Source: Desulfobacteraceae bacterium
GTDB taxonomy: Bacteria; Desulfobacterota; Desulfobacteria; Desulfobacterales; ETH-SRB1
DNA length: 23,353 bases
Direction: 5' to 3'
Assembly (NCBI GenBank): GCA_030638305.1
Contig: DAOWEW010000149.1
Location: 1 to 23,353, forward strand
The notes beneath the pieces were generated by a model. That model did no database searches, was not told the DNA's origin, and saw only the letters and a program-made list of their open reading frames with translations. The translations under genes and the position numbers were made by a program. This document shows positions 6,242 to 14,311 of this stretch, piece after piece. Positions within the stretch are counted from its first letter, which is position 1, and each line of letters opens with the position of its first letter.

Positions 6242-8080
6242 ATGGCAAATGAAAGAATAACTGAAAACCTTGTTCGGGATATTTTGAGAGACCTCAAATA
6301 TTACGATAACAAGGATGCTCAGATAGAGGAACAGAAAAGCCAAATTGAGGAAGTTAAAAAGCTTCTCAAAGGAGCAAGCAAAACAGGTAAAGGGGGACCT
6401 GGGGCACCGGAGTTTATTATTTCTACCCCAGAAACACCCGACTTCCTCATTATCTTTGAATGCAAGGCAGAAACCAAATTTCATGAAAGCCCTAACAGAA
6501 ACAAGCCGGTTGAGTATGCCATTGACGGTGCGTTGCATTACGCCAAACGTCTTTCAAAATCTTATAACGTCATTACCGTTGCGGTGAGCGGACAGACCAA
6601 GTCAGGTCTTAAAATATCAAACTTTTTACATCCTAAAGGTGCTGACCAACCTAAAGAGCTTACAAATAAGTCAGGCAAGCCAATTACATCAATAATATTC
6701 CTTGAAGACTATATTGAGCACGGCACTTTTGACCCTGAAGTCGCTAAAAAGCGTCATCACGACTTGATGGAGTTCTCAAGAGAACTTCATAACTTCATGA
6801 GAGACCATGCTAAGCTAACGGAAAGCGAAAAGCCGCTTCTTGTTAGTGGAACGCTCATTGCATTAAAGAACAAAGCATTTGCAAAAAGCTATGACGCATA
6901 CAAACCAGAAACCCTGCAAAAAGAATGGATGCGGATAATCAAAGAAGAATTCAAAAAAGCCGACATTCGTCACTCGAAGGGATTCAGTATGACACAGCCG
7001 TATTCTTCTATTGCAGTTCATCCGAATCTAGGAAAAGCAAATAAACGGTTCCCACAAGGTGTCTTGTATAAACTGATAAGTATGCTCAATGAAAAAGTTT
7101 GGCCATTCATAAGTGTTTACCATGACTTTGATGTAGTCGGACAGTTCTACGGTGAATTTCTCAAATACACAGGGGGCGATAAGAAAGCACTGGGCATTGT
7201 TTTAACACCAAGACATATTACAGAACTCTTTGCTTTGCTTGCCAACGTCAAGAAAGATAGCAAAGTTATTGATATCTGCGCTGGAACGGGAGGCTTTCTC
7301 ATTTCAGCAATGCACCAGATGTTTAAACAAGCCGAGACAGCAAAACAAAAAAAGAAAATCAAGGATAAAGGTTTAATCGGTGTTGAGAACCAACCTCAAA
7401 TGTATGCTCTTGCCGCAAGCAACATGATTTTAAGGGGAGATGGGAAGGCAAATCTTCATCAAGGCAGTTGCTTTGATGAAGCGATAAGTAAAGAAATCAA
7501 AAAGCATAGGTGCGACATAGGCATGCTCAATCCGCCCTACTCCCAAAGCGATGAAGATTTGCATGAGTTAGTTTTTGTTAAACACATGCTTGACTGCTTG
7601 GTAAAGAATGGAGCTGGAATAGCAATCGTTCCCATGTCTTGCGCCATTTCACCTCATCTTCTGCGAGAAGAACTGCTAAAGCATCATACGCTTGACGCAG
7701 TTATGTCAATGCCAACAGAGCTATTCTATCCCGTTGGAACCGTTCCCTGTATCATGATTTACAAGGCCCATGTTCCGCATGAACAGAGCAATAGGAAAAC
7801 ATGGTTTGGCTATTGGAAAGATGACGGTTTTATCAAGACCAAGCACAAAGGAAGAATTGATCAATACGATATATGGCCTTCAATCAGAGACCATTGGGTC
7901 GAGACCTATCGCAACCGTGATGATATTCCGGGGGAATGCGTTAAGCAATACGTCACCCATGATGATGAATGGTGCGCTGAAGCATACATGACCACCGATT
8001 ATGCTACTATTACCCAAGATATTTTTGAAGAAACTGTCAAGAACTACATGATTTTCAAACTCAATAATGGTGTGTCGTGA
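6242..8080 (+). CDS. BcgI-like fused restriction endonuclease / N6-adenine DNA methyltransferase
   Basis: The 612-aa protein combines cleavage and methylation. The N-terminal nuclease domain shows PD-(D/E)XK residues (PDFLIIFECKAE: D67, E73, K75). A helical region follows, then a type I/HsdM-like gamma-class methylase with SAM motif DICAGTGGF at 344-352 and catalytic NPPY at 430-433. Size and order fit the RM subunit of type IIB BcgI (637 aa), which works with a separate specificity subunit; here that gene overlaps the stop by four bases. The predicted activity is cleavage on both sides of a bipartite unmethylated site, with hemimethylated sites modified instead. All key residues are present, so it looks active. 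Translation appears coupled to a four-codon leader ORF. It lies between two 59-bp direct repeats and is defence cargo of the element. Confidence 0.88.
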   Translation: MANERITENLVRDILRDLKYYDNKDAQIEEQKSQIEEVKKLLKGASKTGKGGPGAPEFIISTPETPDFLIIFECKAETKFHESPNRNKPVEYAIDGALHYAKRLSKSYNVITVAVSGQTKSGLKISNFLHPKGADQPKELTNKSGKPITSIIFLEDYIEHGTFDPEVAKKRHHDLMEFSRELHNFMRDHAKLTESEKPLLVSGTLIALKNKAFAKSYDAYKPETLQKEWMRIIKEEFKKADIRHSKGFSMTQPYSSIAVHPNLGKANKRFPQGVLYKLISMLNEKVWPFISVYHDFDVVGQFYGEFLKYTGGDKKALGIVLTPRHITELFALLANVKKDSKVIDICAGTGGFLISAMHQMFKQAETAKQKKKIKDKGLIGVENQPQMYALAASNMILRGDGKANLHQGSCFDEAISKEIKKHRCDIGMLNPPYSQSDEDLHELVFVKHMLDCLVKNGAGIAIVPMSCAISPHLLREELLKHHTLDAVMSMPTELFYPVGTVPCIMIYKAHVPHEQSNRKTWFGYWKDDGFIKTKHKGRIDQYDIWPSIRDHWVETYRNRDDIPGECVKQYVTHDDEWCAEAYMTTDYATITQDIFEETVKNYMIFKLNNGVS

Positions 8081-9024
8081 ATTTAGTTCCCGTTTCTAAA
8101 ATATTCGATGTCAAGTATGGGGTAAACCTTGAATTAAACAAGCTAACCCAAGACCCCAACGGAGTGAATTTTGTTTCCCGTACATCAAAGAACAATGGCG
8201 TATCCGCTAAAGTCAGGCCACTTAAAAATAAAACGCCAAATCCTGCGGGTACTATCAGCGTTGCTGGTGGCGGGTCAGTCATGGAAAGTTTCATGCAAAA
8301 CGAACCCTATTACAGCGGTCGGGACTTATACTATTTGGTGACAAAAGTTGAACTTACCGATGAAGAAAAACTGTTTTATTGCGCTTGCCTTAGAGCAAAC
8401 AAGTACCGCTTTAACTATGGTCGCCAAGCAAACCGTACATTAAAGGAAATCCTAATTCCCGCAAAATTATCCATCCCAAAATGGGTGAGCAAAACAAACA
8501 TTCATCAGTATGACAATGCGAAGGACGGTTTCAGCAAGAAACCTACACCGTCATTGGACACCGCAAAATGGAAATGGTATAAGTTGCAAAAACTTTTCAC
8601 CATCAAAAAAGGTAAACGTCTAACAAAAGCCAACATGATAGAAGGCAATATTCCCTTCATTGGATCCATTGATTCCAATAATGGTTACAGGGAATACATC
8701 GGTCAGGAGCCAATTCACACAGGCAACACCATTACCGTCAACTATAATGGTTCGGTAGCCGAAGCATTCTACCAGCCAAATCCTTTTTGGGCATCAGATG
8801 ATGTGAACGTTCTGTATCCCAAATTCCAGATAAACCAATACATTGCCCTGTTCTTAGTTGCGCTAATCAAAATGGAAAAATATAGGTTCAACTATGGCCG
8901 AAAATGGCACATGAAACGAATGAATATTTCCGAGATCAAATTACCAGTAGTTGAATCAGGGACTCCTGACTATGAGTTTATGGAAAAGTATATTAAGTCA
9001 TTACCTTTTAGTAAACGTATATAG
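8077..9024 (+). CDS. Specificity (S) subunit of the BcgI-like restriction-modification system
   Basis: The 315-aa product has two related halves, each a target recognition domain. The first runs from PVSKIFDVKYGVNLEL to FNYGRQANRTLKEILIP, the second from KWYKLQKLFTIKKGKRLTKA to FNYGRKWHMKRMNISEIKLP. The paired FNYGR motifs and the GGGSV/NYNGSVAEAF strands mark the duplicated type I S-like fold. Length fits BcgIB (341 aa). The GTG at 8077 overlaps the stop of the nuclease-methylase gene (GTGA), a classical translational coupling. The two halves are only moderately alike, so the recognised sequence is probably bipartite and asymmetric. What it recognises cannot be read from the sequence. Confidence 0.88.
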   Translation: MNLVPVSKIFDVKYGVNLELNKLTQDPNGVNFVSRTSKNNGVSAKVRPLKNKTPNPAGTISVAGGGSVMESFMQNEPYYSGRDLYYLVTKVELTDEEKLFYCACLRANKYRFNYGRQANRTLKEILIPAKLSIPKWVSKTNIHQYDNAKDGFSKKPTPSLDTAKWKWYKLQKLFTIKKGKRLTKANMIEGNIPFIGSIDSNNGYREYIGQEPIHTGNTITVNYNGSVAEAFYQPNPFWASDDVNVLYPKFQINQYIALFLVALIKMEKYRFNYGRKWHMKRMNISEIKLPVVESGTPDYEFMEKYIKSLPFSKRI

Positions 9025-9112
9025 GCAGCTAACAAATCGCACTCCATAAAAATCAGTGAGCTCAAGCGTTACAGATCTCTGCTATACATAACAAATTGAA
9101 ACCCTTTAAAAT

Positions 9113-9171
9113 TTGTGATATGCAAATCCTATCTGCATTAGAATCCTCTGAATCTTAAGTTACGCAGTTGG
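9113..9171. repeat. 59-bp direct repeat, right copy flanking the restriction-modification genes
   Basis: This copy has 52 of 59 positions identical to 5982-6040. It lies 88 bp after the S-subunit stop. The bases between (9025-9112) hold nothing else I can name. Confidence 0.82.
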
Positions 9172-9209
9172 CAAGTTATCGCACGGTTTTAAAAGATTTA
9201 TTTTCGTGC

Positions 9210-9433
9210 TATAATTTTAATATATTACATCAAATACCAAAGCTGAGATTAGGAATGGATATCACAAAATTGCCTACTTCCTAGAATTGGACATGTCACA
9301 ACAATTTGGAATGTAAAAATGGTTTTCTGGCAAGTATCTTAAAAAAAACTTATTCCCAATTTTATTGAATTAAATGATCGTTAATAGGCAATGGTGCAGT
9401 GTTAATTCCTAATACCTTGTAGGAGGAGGGCTT
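9210..9433 (+). promoter_or_regulatory. Promoter and about 210-nt leader of the deaminase gene; candidate AvcI-like regulatory RNA
   Basis: A perfect TATAAT at 9210-9215 implies transcription from about 9222, leaving a leader of about 210 nt before the ATG at 9434. It has no ORF of note. It can form local pairings, for example TAGGAA with TTCCTA between about 9251 and 9291. In characterised AvcID systems the gene for the inhibitory RNA AvcI lies directly upstream of avcD, so this leader is the natural place for an equivalent. No sequence similarity to AvcI is claimed. The strong ribosome binding site AGGAGGAGGG lies at 9421-9430. Confidence 0.4.
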
Positions 9434-11062
9434 ATGGTAGAAACAGTTAGAAAAATAGTCCCTAATAAAAAGAGTTCTATCAAAAAAGGAAAAACAATTG
9501 TTGGTGAAATCAAAGAGAGGCAAACTGAAGAACTAGTCTTGGCTTTATGCGGATCAATTGGTTCTGGCACATCTACTATTGCTAATAAAATTGGTGAAAT
9601 ATTTTCTGAATATAAATATCGAGTAACCACAATAAAGATTAGCACCTTAATCGTTAGATATCTTGAACAAATCAAAAATGAATTAAATGAGGATGAATAT
9701 TTAAAAGAAAACTGGCTTCCTAAAATTGATTTAAATGAAAAGGTCGAAAATCTAAATGCAGCTGACAGAATAGCATTACTACAATCTGCAGGAAATGGTT
9801 TTAGAAAAAAAATATCCAGAGAAATTCTATCTCAATTAGTGATTAAAGAAATTGCTTTAATAAGAGACCGAGCAGAAAATCAATACGGTGAAGAAAGTTC
9901 TGATAATGACGAAACGAAAAGCAATCGGAAATCGAGGAGGCATGTTACTATAATTGATAGTTTGAAAAATCCCAGCGAAGTAGAGCTACTTCAAACAGTT
10001 TACAGAGATATGTTTTATTTGTTTGGTGTACTTTGCCCTGAAGATATTAGGCTAAAGAGATTAGTTGACCAGAAGGACATTGATCCAGTTAAAACAACAC
10101 AATTAATGATTAGAGATAAATCAGAAGGCGAAAAATACGGCCAGCAAATGTTAAAAACAATTTTACACTCTGATTTTTTTGTAACTAATTCTAAAGAAAA
10201 TGTGGACAGTTTAAAGCCAAGCTTAAAACGGTATGTACAAATAATGATGGGAGATAAAACAATAACTCCTAAATTAGAAGAAAATGCTATGTTTCATGCG
10301 CAATCCGCAGCTGTAAGGTCTGGATGCCTTTCGAGACAGGTAGGCGCTGCTATAATCGATCAAGATGGCAACCTTATCTCAACTGGTTGTAACGATGTAC
10401 CAAAAGCGGGCGGAGGATTATACACGACAGAAGATGGCGATGATGATAGCCGATGTATGTATAAATATGGAGGAAAATGTAAAAATAATGAAACTAAAAA
10501 TAGGATTTTAAATGATATTGAAAAGATAGTCGAGAGCCATATAGGAACAGGATCATCAGCAAAAAAAATTAATCAGGATATCAGAAGCCTTAGCAGGCTA
10601 AACAGCTTAATCGAATTTTGTAGGGCAATACATGCTGAAATGGATGCAATTATAAGTGTGGCTAGAAATGGTGCAGTATCATTGAAAGGAGCTTCTCTTT
10701 TTTGCACAACTTTCCCATGTCATAATTGCGCTAGGCACATTATTGCAGCAGGAATCTCCAAAGTTTATTACATTGAACCATACGAAAAAAGTTTGGCTCT
10801 TAAGCTACATAACGACGCAATATCATTTGATGTCGATAGATGTGGAGAAAATGGGAAGAAGGTTGAGTTTATCCCGTTTGAAGGTGTTAGCCCAAGGAAA
10901 TATCTTAAGTTATTCCATGCCGAAGAAAGAAAGACAGATGGTATCAGAACGCACTATGATCCAGAAACCGCGAGGCCAAGTATATCTGTATTGTTGGAAA
11001 CACGTTATGAATACGAATCAAAAGTGGTGAAACATTTAGAATCTATTGGTTTTTCAGGATAG
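9434..11062 (+). CDS. AvcD/DcdV-type anti-phage P-loop kinase-deoxycytidylate deaminase
   Basis: The 542-aa protein has two domains. The N-terminal P-loop NTPase (about 34-270) carries GSIGSGTST at 40-48, resembling deoxynucleotide kinases. The C-terminal cytidine/dCMP deaminase domain (about 285-480) has the zinc and catalytic signature HAE at 400-402 and PCHNC at 428-432 (ligands His400, Cys429, Cys432; Glu402 the proton shuttle). This architecture defines AvcD/DcdV, which upon phage infection deaminates dCTP/dCMP, drains the dC pool and slows phage DNA synthesis. An insertion between deaminase strands contains several cysteines (CMYKYGGKCKNN). All catalytic residues are present. It starts at an ATG behind an excellent AGGAGGAGGG site. 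A small ORF follows 114 bp downstream. It is probably held inactive by an upstream RNA, as in Vibrio cholerae AvcID. Confidence 0.9.
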   Translation: MVETVRKIVPNKKSSIKKGKTIVGEIKERQTEELVLALCGSIGSGTSTIANKIGEIFSEYKYRVTTIKISTLIVRYLEQIKNELNEDEYLKENWLPKIDLNEKVENLNAADRIALLQSAGNGFRKKISREILSQLVIKEIALIRDRAENQYGEESSDNDETKSNRKSRRHVTIIDSLKNPSEVELLQTVYRDMFYLFGVLCPEDIRLKRLVDQKDIDPVKTTQLMIRDKSEGEKYGQQMLKTILHSDFFVTNSKENVDSLKPSLKRYVQIMMGDKTITPKLEENAMFHAQSAAVRSGCLSRQVGAAIIDQDGNLISTGCNDVPKAGGGLYTTEDGDDDSRCMYKYGGKCKNNETKNRILNDIEKIVESHIGTGSSAKKINQDIRSLSRLNSLIEFCRAIHAEMDAIISVARNGAVSLKGASLFCTTFPCHNCARHIIAAGISKVYYIEPYEKSLALKLHNDAISFDVDRCGENGKKVEFIPFEGVSPRKYLKLFHAEERKTDGIRTHYDPETARPSISVLLETRYEYESKVVKHLESIGFSG

Positions 11063-11176
11063 CTGCCCAATCTGGATTGGTCAAAAAAAACTTGACATGA
11101 ATGTTTGATCAAGCTAATTTGGATTTAAAAAGGCAAACAGATAATAGGTAATAAACTTAAAGGAAGGATCATTGTA

Positions 11177-11389
11177 ATGCATCGCAAAAGAAGTAGAACT
11201 AATGGCGATGGGAGGCAGTTGAGTATACCCTTTAAAGACAATAATACTTCATTAAGTACCCCGCCCCCCAAAGATAACATAGTTTGTTTTTCCTCAAAGT
11301 TAGAAGAAAAGAATAACCGTGAAGAAAATGAGGATAGGAAGAGAAGTATCAACAGGCTGTTATCTTCTGCTGAAATGCTAAACTGGTAA
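11177..11389 (+). CDS. Small hydrophilic protein downstream of the deaminase
   Basis: A 70-aa ORF with an ATG well placed behind AAGGAAGGA, eight bases upstream, so translation is credible. The product is basic at the N-terminus (MHRKRSRTNGDGRQL), Ser/Pro-rich in the middle, charged (EEKNNREENEDRKRSINRLL) and ends SSAEMLNW. It has no membrane segment and no recognised domain. It lies 114 bp after the deaminase gene on the same strand with only a weak hairpin following at 11421, so it may share the transcript and serve the defence system, for example as an accessory or a control protein. That role is inference from position only. Confidence 0.6.
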   Translation: MHRKRSRTNGDGRQLSIPFKDNNTSLSTPPPKDNIVCFSSKLEEKNNREENEDRKRSINRLLSSAEMLNW

Positions 11390-11420
11390 GCGAAAAAAAT
11401 TGTAATCTTGGCAAATTAGT

Positions 11421-11446
11421 CCCCCCTTTAAAAAGGGTTTTTTGTG
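11421..11446 (+). terminator. Probable intrinsic terminator of the deaminase transcript
   Basis: CCCTT/AAGGG with a short A/T loop is followed by six T's. The stem is short (5-6 bp), so efficiency is uncertain. It closes the rightward half of the element. Confidence 0.55.
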
Positions 11447-12085
11447 GCTGATAGTTAGGCGATGTTTTTTCACGAACAATCAGAATCCAGATAATAATAT
11501 CACCGAGAAAAACTTGCGGCAAAATTCCAGAAAGCCTCCTCCTGTACAAAGACGAGGCAATTTTCAATATCTAATATATCCCCATCATCACAGGGTTTAA
11601 AGGGCGGTCATTTAAACTCTCAGAGCAAGATTATTGCTGTAGTTCATATGCTATCTATCTTTAATTATTGTAAATTTCTGATATGGTGAAAAAGCAGAAT
11701 AGGGGCGAGTGGTGATATGTAATGGAAACCACACGAATCTGATCTGCTCCAATAGTTTGGATTTCTCCAACATATCTAAAGTTTGAGGAAAGTTGTGCCT
11801 ACTGCTATGAATCAAACATTCAGACTTATTCACAGACAGTTGCGATATTTATATGAAATCAATACCTCAAACAGCTCGAAATAGTAAAAGAAAATGCCAT
11901 TTTCCGGTTAGGCTTCCTACCTGCCTTAGCAGGATGACGACACGCAAACCTTCCTTGGGTTAACACGCCACACTTACAACCGACTGAAGAAAAACAGTTG
12001 ATTAAAGCGCCATACTCAGACTAAGCCATGAACGTTCAATACAGGCGCTCTGGCGCTCACAGGCGGGTTTTATTTCAGTAGCATT
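11447..12085. other. Gene-poor stretch between defence and maintenance halves
   Basis: No convincing gene in 640 bp. Short frames here lack ribosome binding sites and recognisable motifs. Visible structures are a hairpin CCTGC-CTTA-GCAGG near 11919-11932 and a tandem GGCGCTCT/GGCGCTCA near 12043-12059, just past the 3' end of the next leftward gene. A related CAGGCGCTCT recurs near 12655. It is where transcription from the two halves converges and may hold decayed genes. Confidence 0.5.
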
Positions 12086-12448
12086 TTACACTGCAATAAA
12101 AACCCCATCACTTGTCTTTTCGATTTTACCTTGTTTTTTTAACCTGTAAACATAATCACCAACCTTGCCAGCCGTAAAACCTGTCTTCTCTCTTATTCCA
12201 GCCGAATCAATGCCATTACTTTGATTGATTATATCAAAAATAATTGCTCCCACTGTAGGCTCTGTCTTTTTTTTACTTTCCGGATTTTCACTTACCGGTA
12301 CCGGCTCTTTTTTGTCTTCAACATAGGACACAATAAAAGCTTCTAGGACCTGCCCCATGCTTTCACTTTTTTGTGCTGTTTTGATTTTAAACTGCTGGTG
12401 TAATTTTTCAGGCAAGCGGATAGTCAATTGTTTCATTTTATCTGACAT
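12086..12448 (-). CDS. Ribbon-helix-helix regulator with C-terminal winged-helix-like domain
   Basis: The 120-aa protein starts KQLTIRLPEKLHQQFKIKTA with MGQVLEAFIVSYVE after it, a standard ribbon-helix-helix DNA-binding domain (beta strand with TIRLP, then two helices). After a Pro/Lys/Glu linker, residues about 65-120 (GAIIFDIINQSNGIDSAGIR ... GDYVYRLKKQGKIEKTSDGVF) read like a small winged helix. Such proteins are often plasmid or integrative-element copy-control, partition or silencing regulators. It is followed by the convergent gene-poor region. The start codon at 12448 has AAAGGAA about ten bases upstream. It could bind its own promoter or the iteron region; no operator is evident. Confidence 0.75.
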   Translation of the reverse strand: MSDKMKQLTIRLPEKLHQQFKIKTAQKSESMGQVLEAFIVSYVEDKKEPVPVSENPESKKKTEPTVGAIIFDIINQSNGIDSAGIREKTGFTAGKVGDYVYRLKKQGKIEKTSDGVFIAV

Positions 12449-12674
12449 GATTTGTAATTTCCTTTTTTAAATATTTATTGCAAGAAAGAAATATAACATT
12501 ACAGCTTTACATATTTATATAATTATTTCTTTTAAAGGAAAAAAGAGGTGTCCTTTTGGGGAATACTTTAAAAAGGGTCAGCAGAAGGGAAATATCAAAG
12601 AGGTATCAGCAAAGTTGTATGCCAGAGTATCAACCAAGCCACAAACGTCTGCCACAGGCGCTCTCAGGCAGTCC

Positions 12675-13178
12675 TTATAATCCGTAACAAAAGAGATCGC
12701 TTGCAGATTCATAAATAGCCATAGTAATACACCTGCGCCAATGCTTTTCTGACAGGTTATACTTTAGCAGATCTGCTTTCCGTGCTTTCACAAGACAGGC
12801 AGTTTTGTGTAAATCAACCTTATCTTTGCATAGCTCGGTCATAAAGGCTATCTCACCATCTGCAATATCACTGATACCAAAGATATAATGAGCTTCCTCT
12901 CTGGTTATAGGTTGTCTGTGGCTTCCTGTGTTTGCGGGGCCGGTATTGTTATCCATTATTTCCCAGTACATATCATGACCAACAAAAAATAAGCCTACCA
13001 TGATACACTGCCGCCACTGTCTCGGCGTTAAGTTACAATACTTCAGCACTGCTTTATCCGGCTTAACCTTGCATATACGGGCAGAAAGTTCAGTCATATT
13101 CATATTGCTTTCACAATAAAAAGCTTTCTGTTCTTTTGTGAACTCAATCCCAAATGTAGGCTTTATATATTCAAGCAA
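12675..13178 (-). CDS. Hypothetical protein with an internal repeat
   Basis: The 167-aa product is not recognised. Its two halves share a motif of about 38 residues: VKPDKAVLKYCNLTPRQWRQ then CIMVGLFF near residues 38-65, and VKARKADLLKYNLSEKHWRR then CITMAIYE near 126-153. Each unit has L-K-Y, W-R-x-C-I and aromatic residues, so the protein is probably a duplicated helical domain. It starts at a TTG with AAGG five bases upstream; no ATG lies in a better position. It lies in the minus-strand maintenance block between the ribbon-helix-helix and Cys-rich genes, 227 bp before the former. No function is proposed. Confidence 0.65.
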   Translation of the reverse strand: MLEYIKPTFGIEFTKEQKAFYCESNMNMTELSARICKVKPDKAVLKYCNLTPRQWRQCIMVGLFFVGHDMYWEIMDNNTGPANTGSHRQPITREEAHYIFGISDIADGEIAFMTELCKDKVDLHKTACLVKARKADLLKYNLSEKHWRRCITMAIYESASDLFCYGL

Positions 13179-13327
13179 AGTAACCTTTTTTATATAATTA
13201 ACTTATCGAATTTTAAACCCCTTTGGCCTAACACCAGGCAGGAGGTTAAGCAATAACACAGGATTGTAGAAAAGATTGAAATTTACTCAACAAATTGCGT
13301 CCCTGTGCGTTTTCCTCAAGCATTCTT

Positions 13328-13714
13328 TCAAGAGTTTAACCCTGTTTTGAGAATATCTTCATCACTCATATCAAGGTCGAACAAAGCTGTTTTGTCTGTT
13401 GTGGTGTTCCTGTACGGATACAGAGGACAAAATAAGGACTCGCATTTTACAACCAGGTTGCTGTTCCCACCCATACAATATGAACAATGCTTGCGAATAG
13501 CTGCATTTCTTTGACTGGCGTTTTGCTTGTCACGTACATTGCGGAAATCAAGCAACGGGCAAGCGGTACCGTCTGTAAGCTTCCCATTGCATTTATCGTC
13601 TTTCTCCAATTCCCACCCCATGCACTCAACGCACATCAGCCGGCAGGCCCTGCGTCTGTTAATATACGTTACCCTGAACCCGTCTTTTGTTCGGAGGATT
13701 TTCTTGTTTGACAT
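13328..13714 (-). CDS. Small Cys-rich zinc-finger-like protein
   Basis: The 128-aa protein has two related cysteine clusters. The first is CRLMCVECMGWE (residues about 24-35) with a later CNGKLTDGTACPLLDFR. The second is KHCSYCMGG with CESLFCPLYPYR. Each cluster (C-x2-C-M-G ... C ... CPL-x-x-[FY]R) could hold one zinc, suggesting two treble-clef-like modules. Proteins with HCxxCM...CPLxxYR occur in phages and integrative elements of proteobacteria; their function is unknown, with nucleic-acid binding the usual guess. The ATG at 13714 begins a lone cistron, with about 170 bp to the gene upstream. Confidence 0.7.
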   Translation of the reverse strand: MSNKKILRTKDGFRVTYINRRRACRLMCVECMGWELEKDDKCNGKLTDGTACPLLDFRNVRDKQNASQRNAAIRKHCSYCMGGNSNLVVKCESLFCPLYPYRNTTTDKTALFDLDMSDEDILKTGLNS

Positions 13715-13887
13715 AGCTTTTTTTCCTTATTCTTTCCTTGTTTGGTAGAATACAGGGGATCTCTTGCCCATCTTATTTATTCACCGCCCCGCTTACCTGT
13801 CTGTATTTATTTAAACCAGGTGGCTATGTTTGAAACTGGGGGTAATTTAAACTTGTAAAATATATGTCATATAGTTTTATATAGTTC

Positions 13888-14190
13888 TCATGAAGTTCGC
13901 TTTTTCTTGGGTAATAATCCGTTAAGGGCAGACCGCCGTTTTCCCTCTTTTGTTTTGGGGCCTGTACTCAATCCGCCATGCAGTTTGCAGCGACCGCTAA
14001 AATAAAGATCCTTTCTCTTGCAAGGCGTTCCTGCCCTGGTTTTAGCTCCGCAGGTCATCCCGCTGCATTCTTCCGGATAGGCGGGAAGTTGACGTCTCGG
14101 CGATGATTGATATGCTTTGTCAAATTCTACGAGAAACTTTCGCAATTTTTTTCGCAATTCCGGAGTCCCGATTAATAATTCATTTTCCAT
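13888..14190 (-). CDS. Small HGG-motif mobile-element protein
   Basis: The 100-aa basic protein ends with CGAKTRAGTPCKRKDLYFSG-RCKLHGG followed by STGPKTKEGKRR. The C-x7-C-...-C-x2-HGG-x2-TGP-x-T-x-EG pattern is common in short phage and mobile-element proteins and looks like a small metal-binding, nucleic-acid-associated unit. Function is unknown. Its ATG at 14190 is preceded on the minus strand by an AAGGA-like site. It lies between the Cys-rich protein and the helicase remnant, all transcribed leftward. Confidence 0.7.
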   Translation of the reverse strand: MENELLIGTPELRKKLRKFLVEFDKAYQSSPRRQLPAYPEECSGMTCGAKTRAGTPCKRKDLYFSGRCKLHGGLSTGPKTKEGKRRSALNGLLPKKKRTS

Positions 14191-14311
14191 TAGCGTGAAA
14201 TCCTTATAGAGGCATTGCAGCTCTTCAACAAATTGCTCGAAGTCGTGCTGTCCCCGTAATGATTGATGTTGTGAGATATGCTGCGGAGCTCATTTAGTTT
14301 ATTATTCTAAT

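Noticed and set aside
9030..9075. Possible integron attC-like site (TAACAAATCGC ... GCGTTAC) after the S-subunit gene
   Set aside because: Too short (about 46 bp), arms pair poorly, and no integron integrase or second attC is present.
11651..11833. 60-codon minus-strand ORF in the gene-poor stretch
   Set aside because: No ribosome binding site, no recognised motif and no partner; at most a relic.
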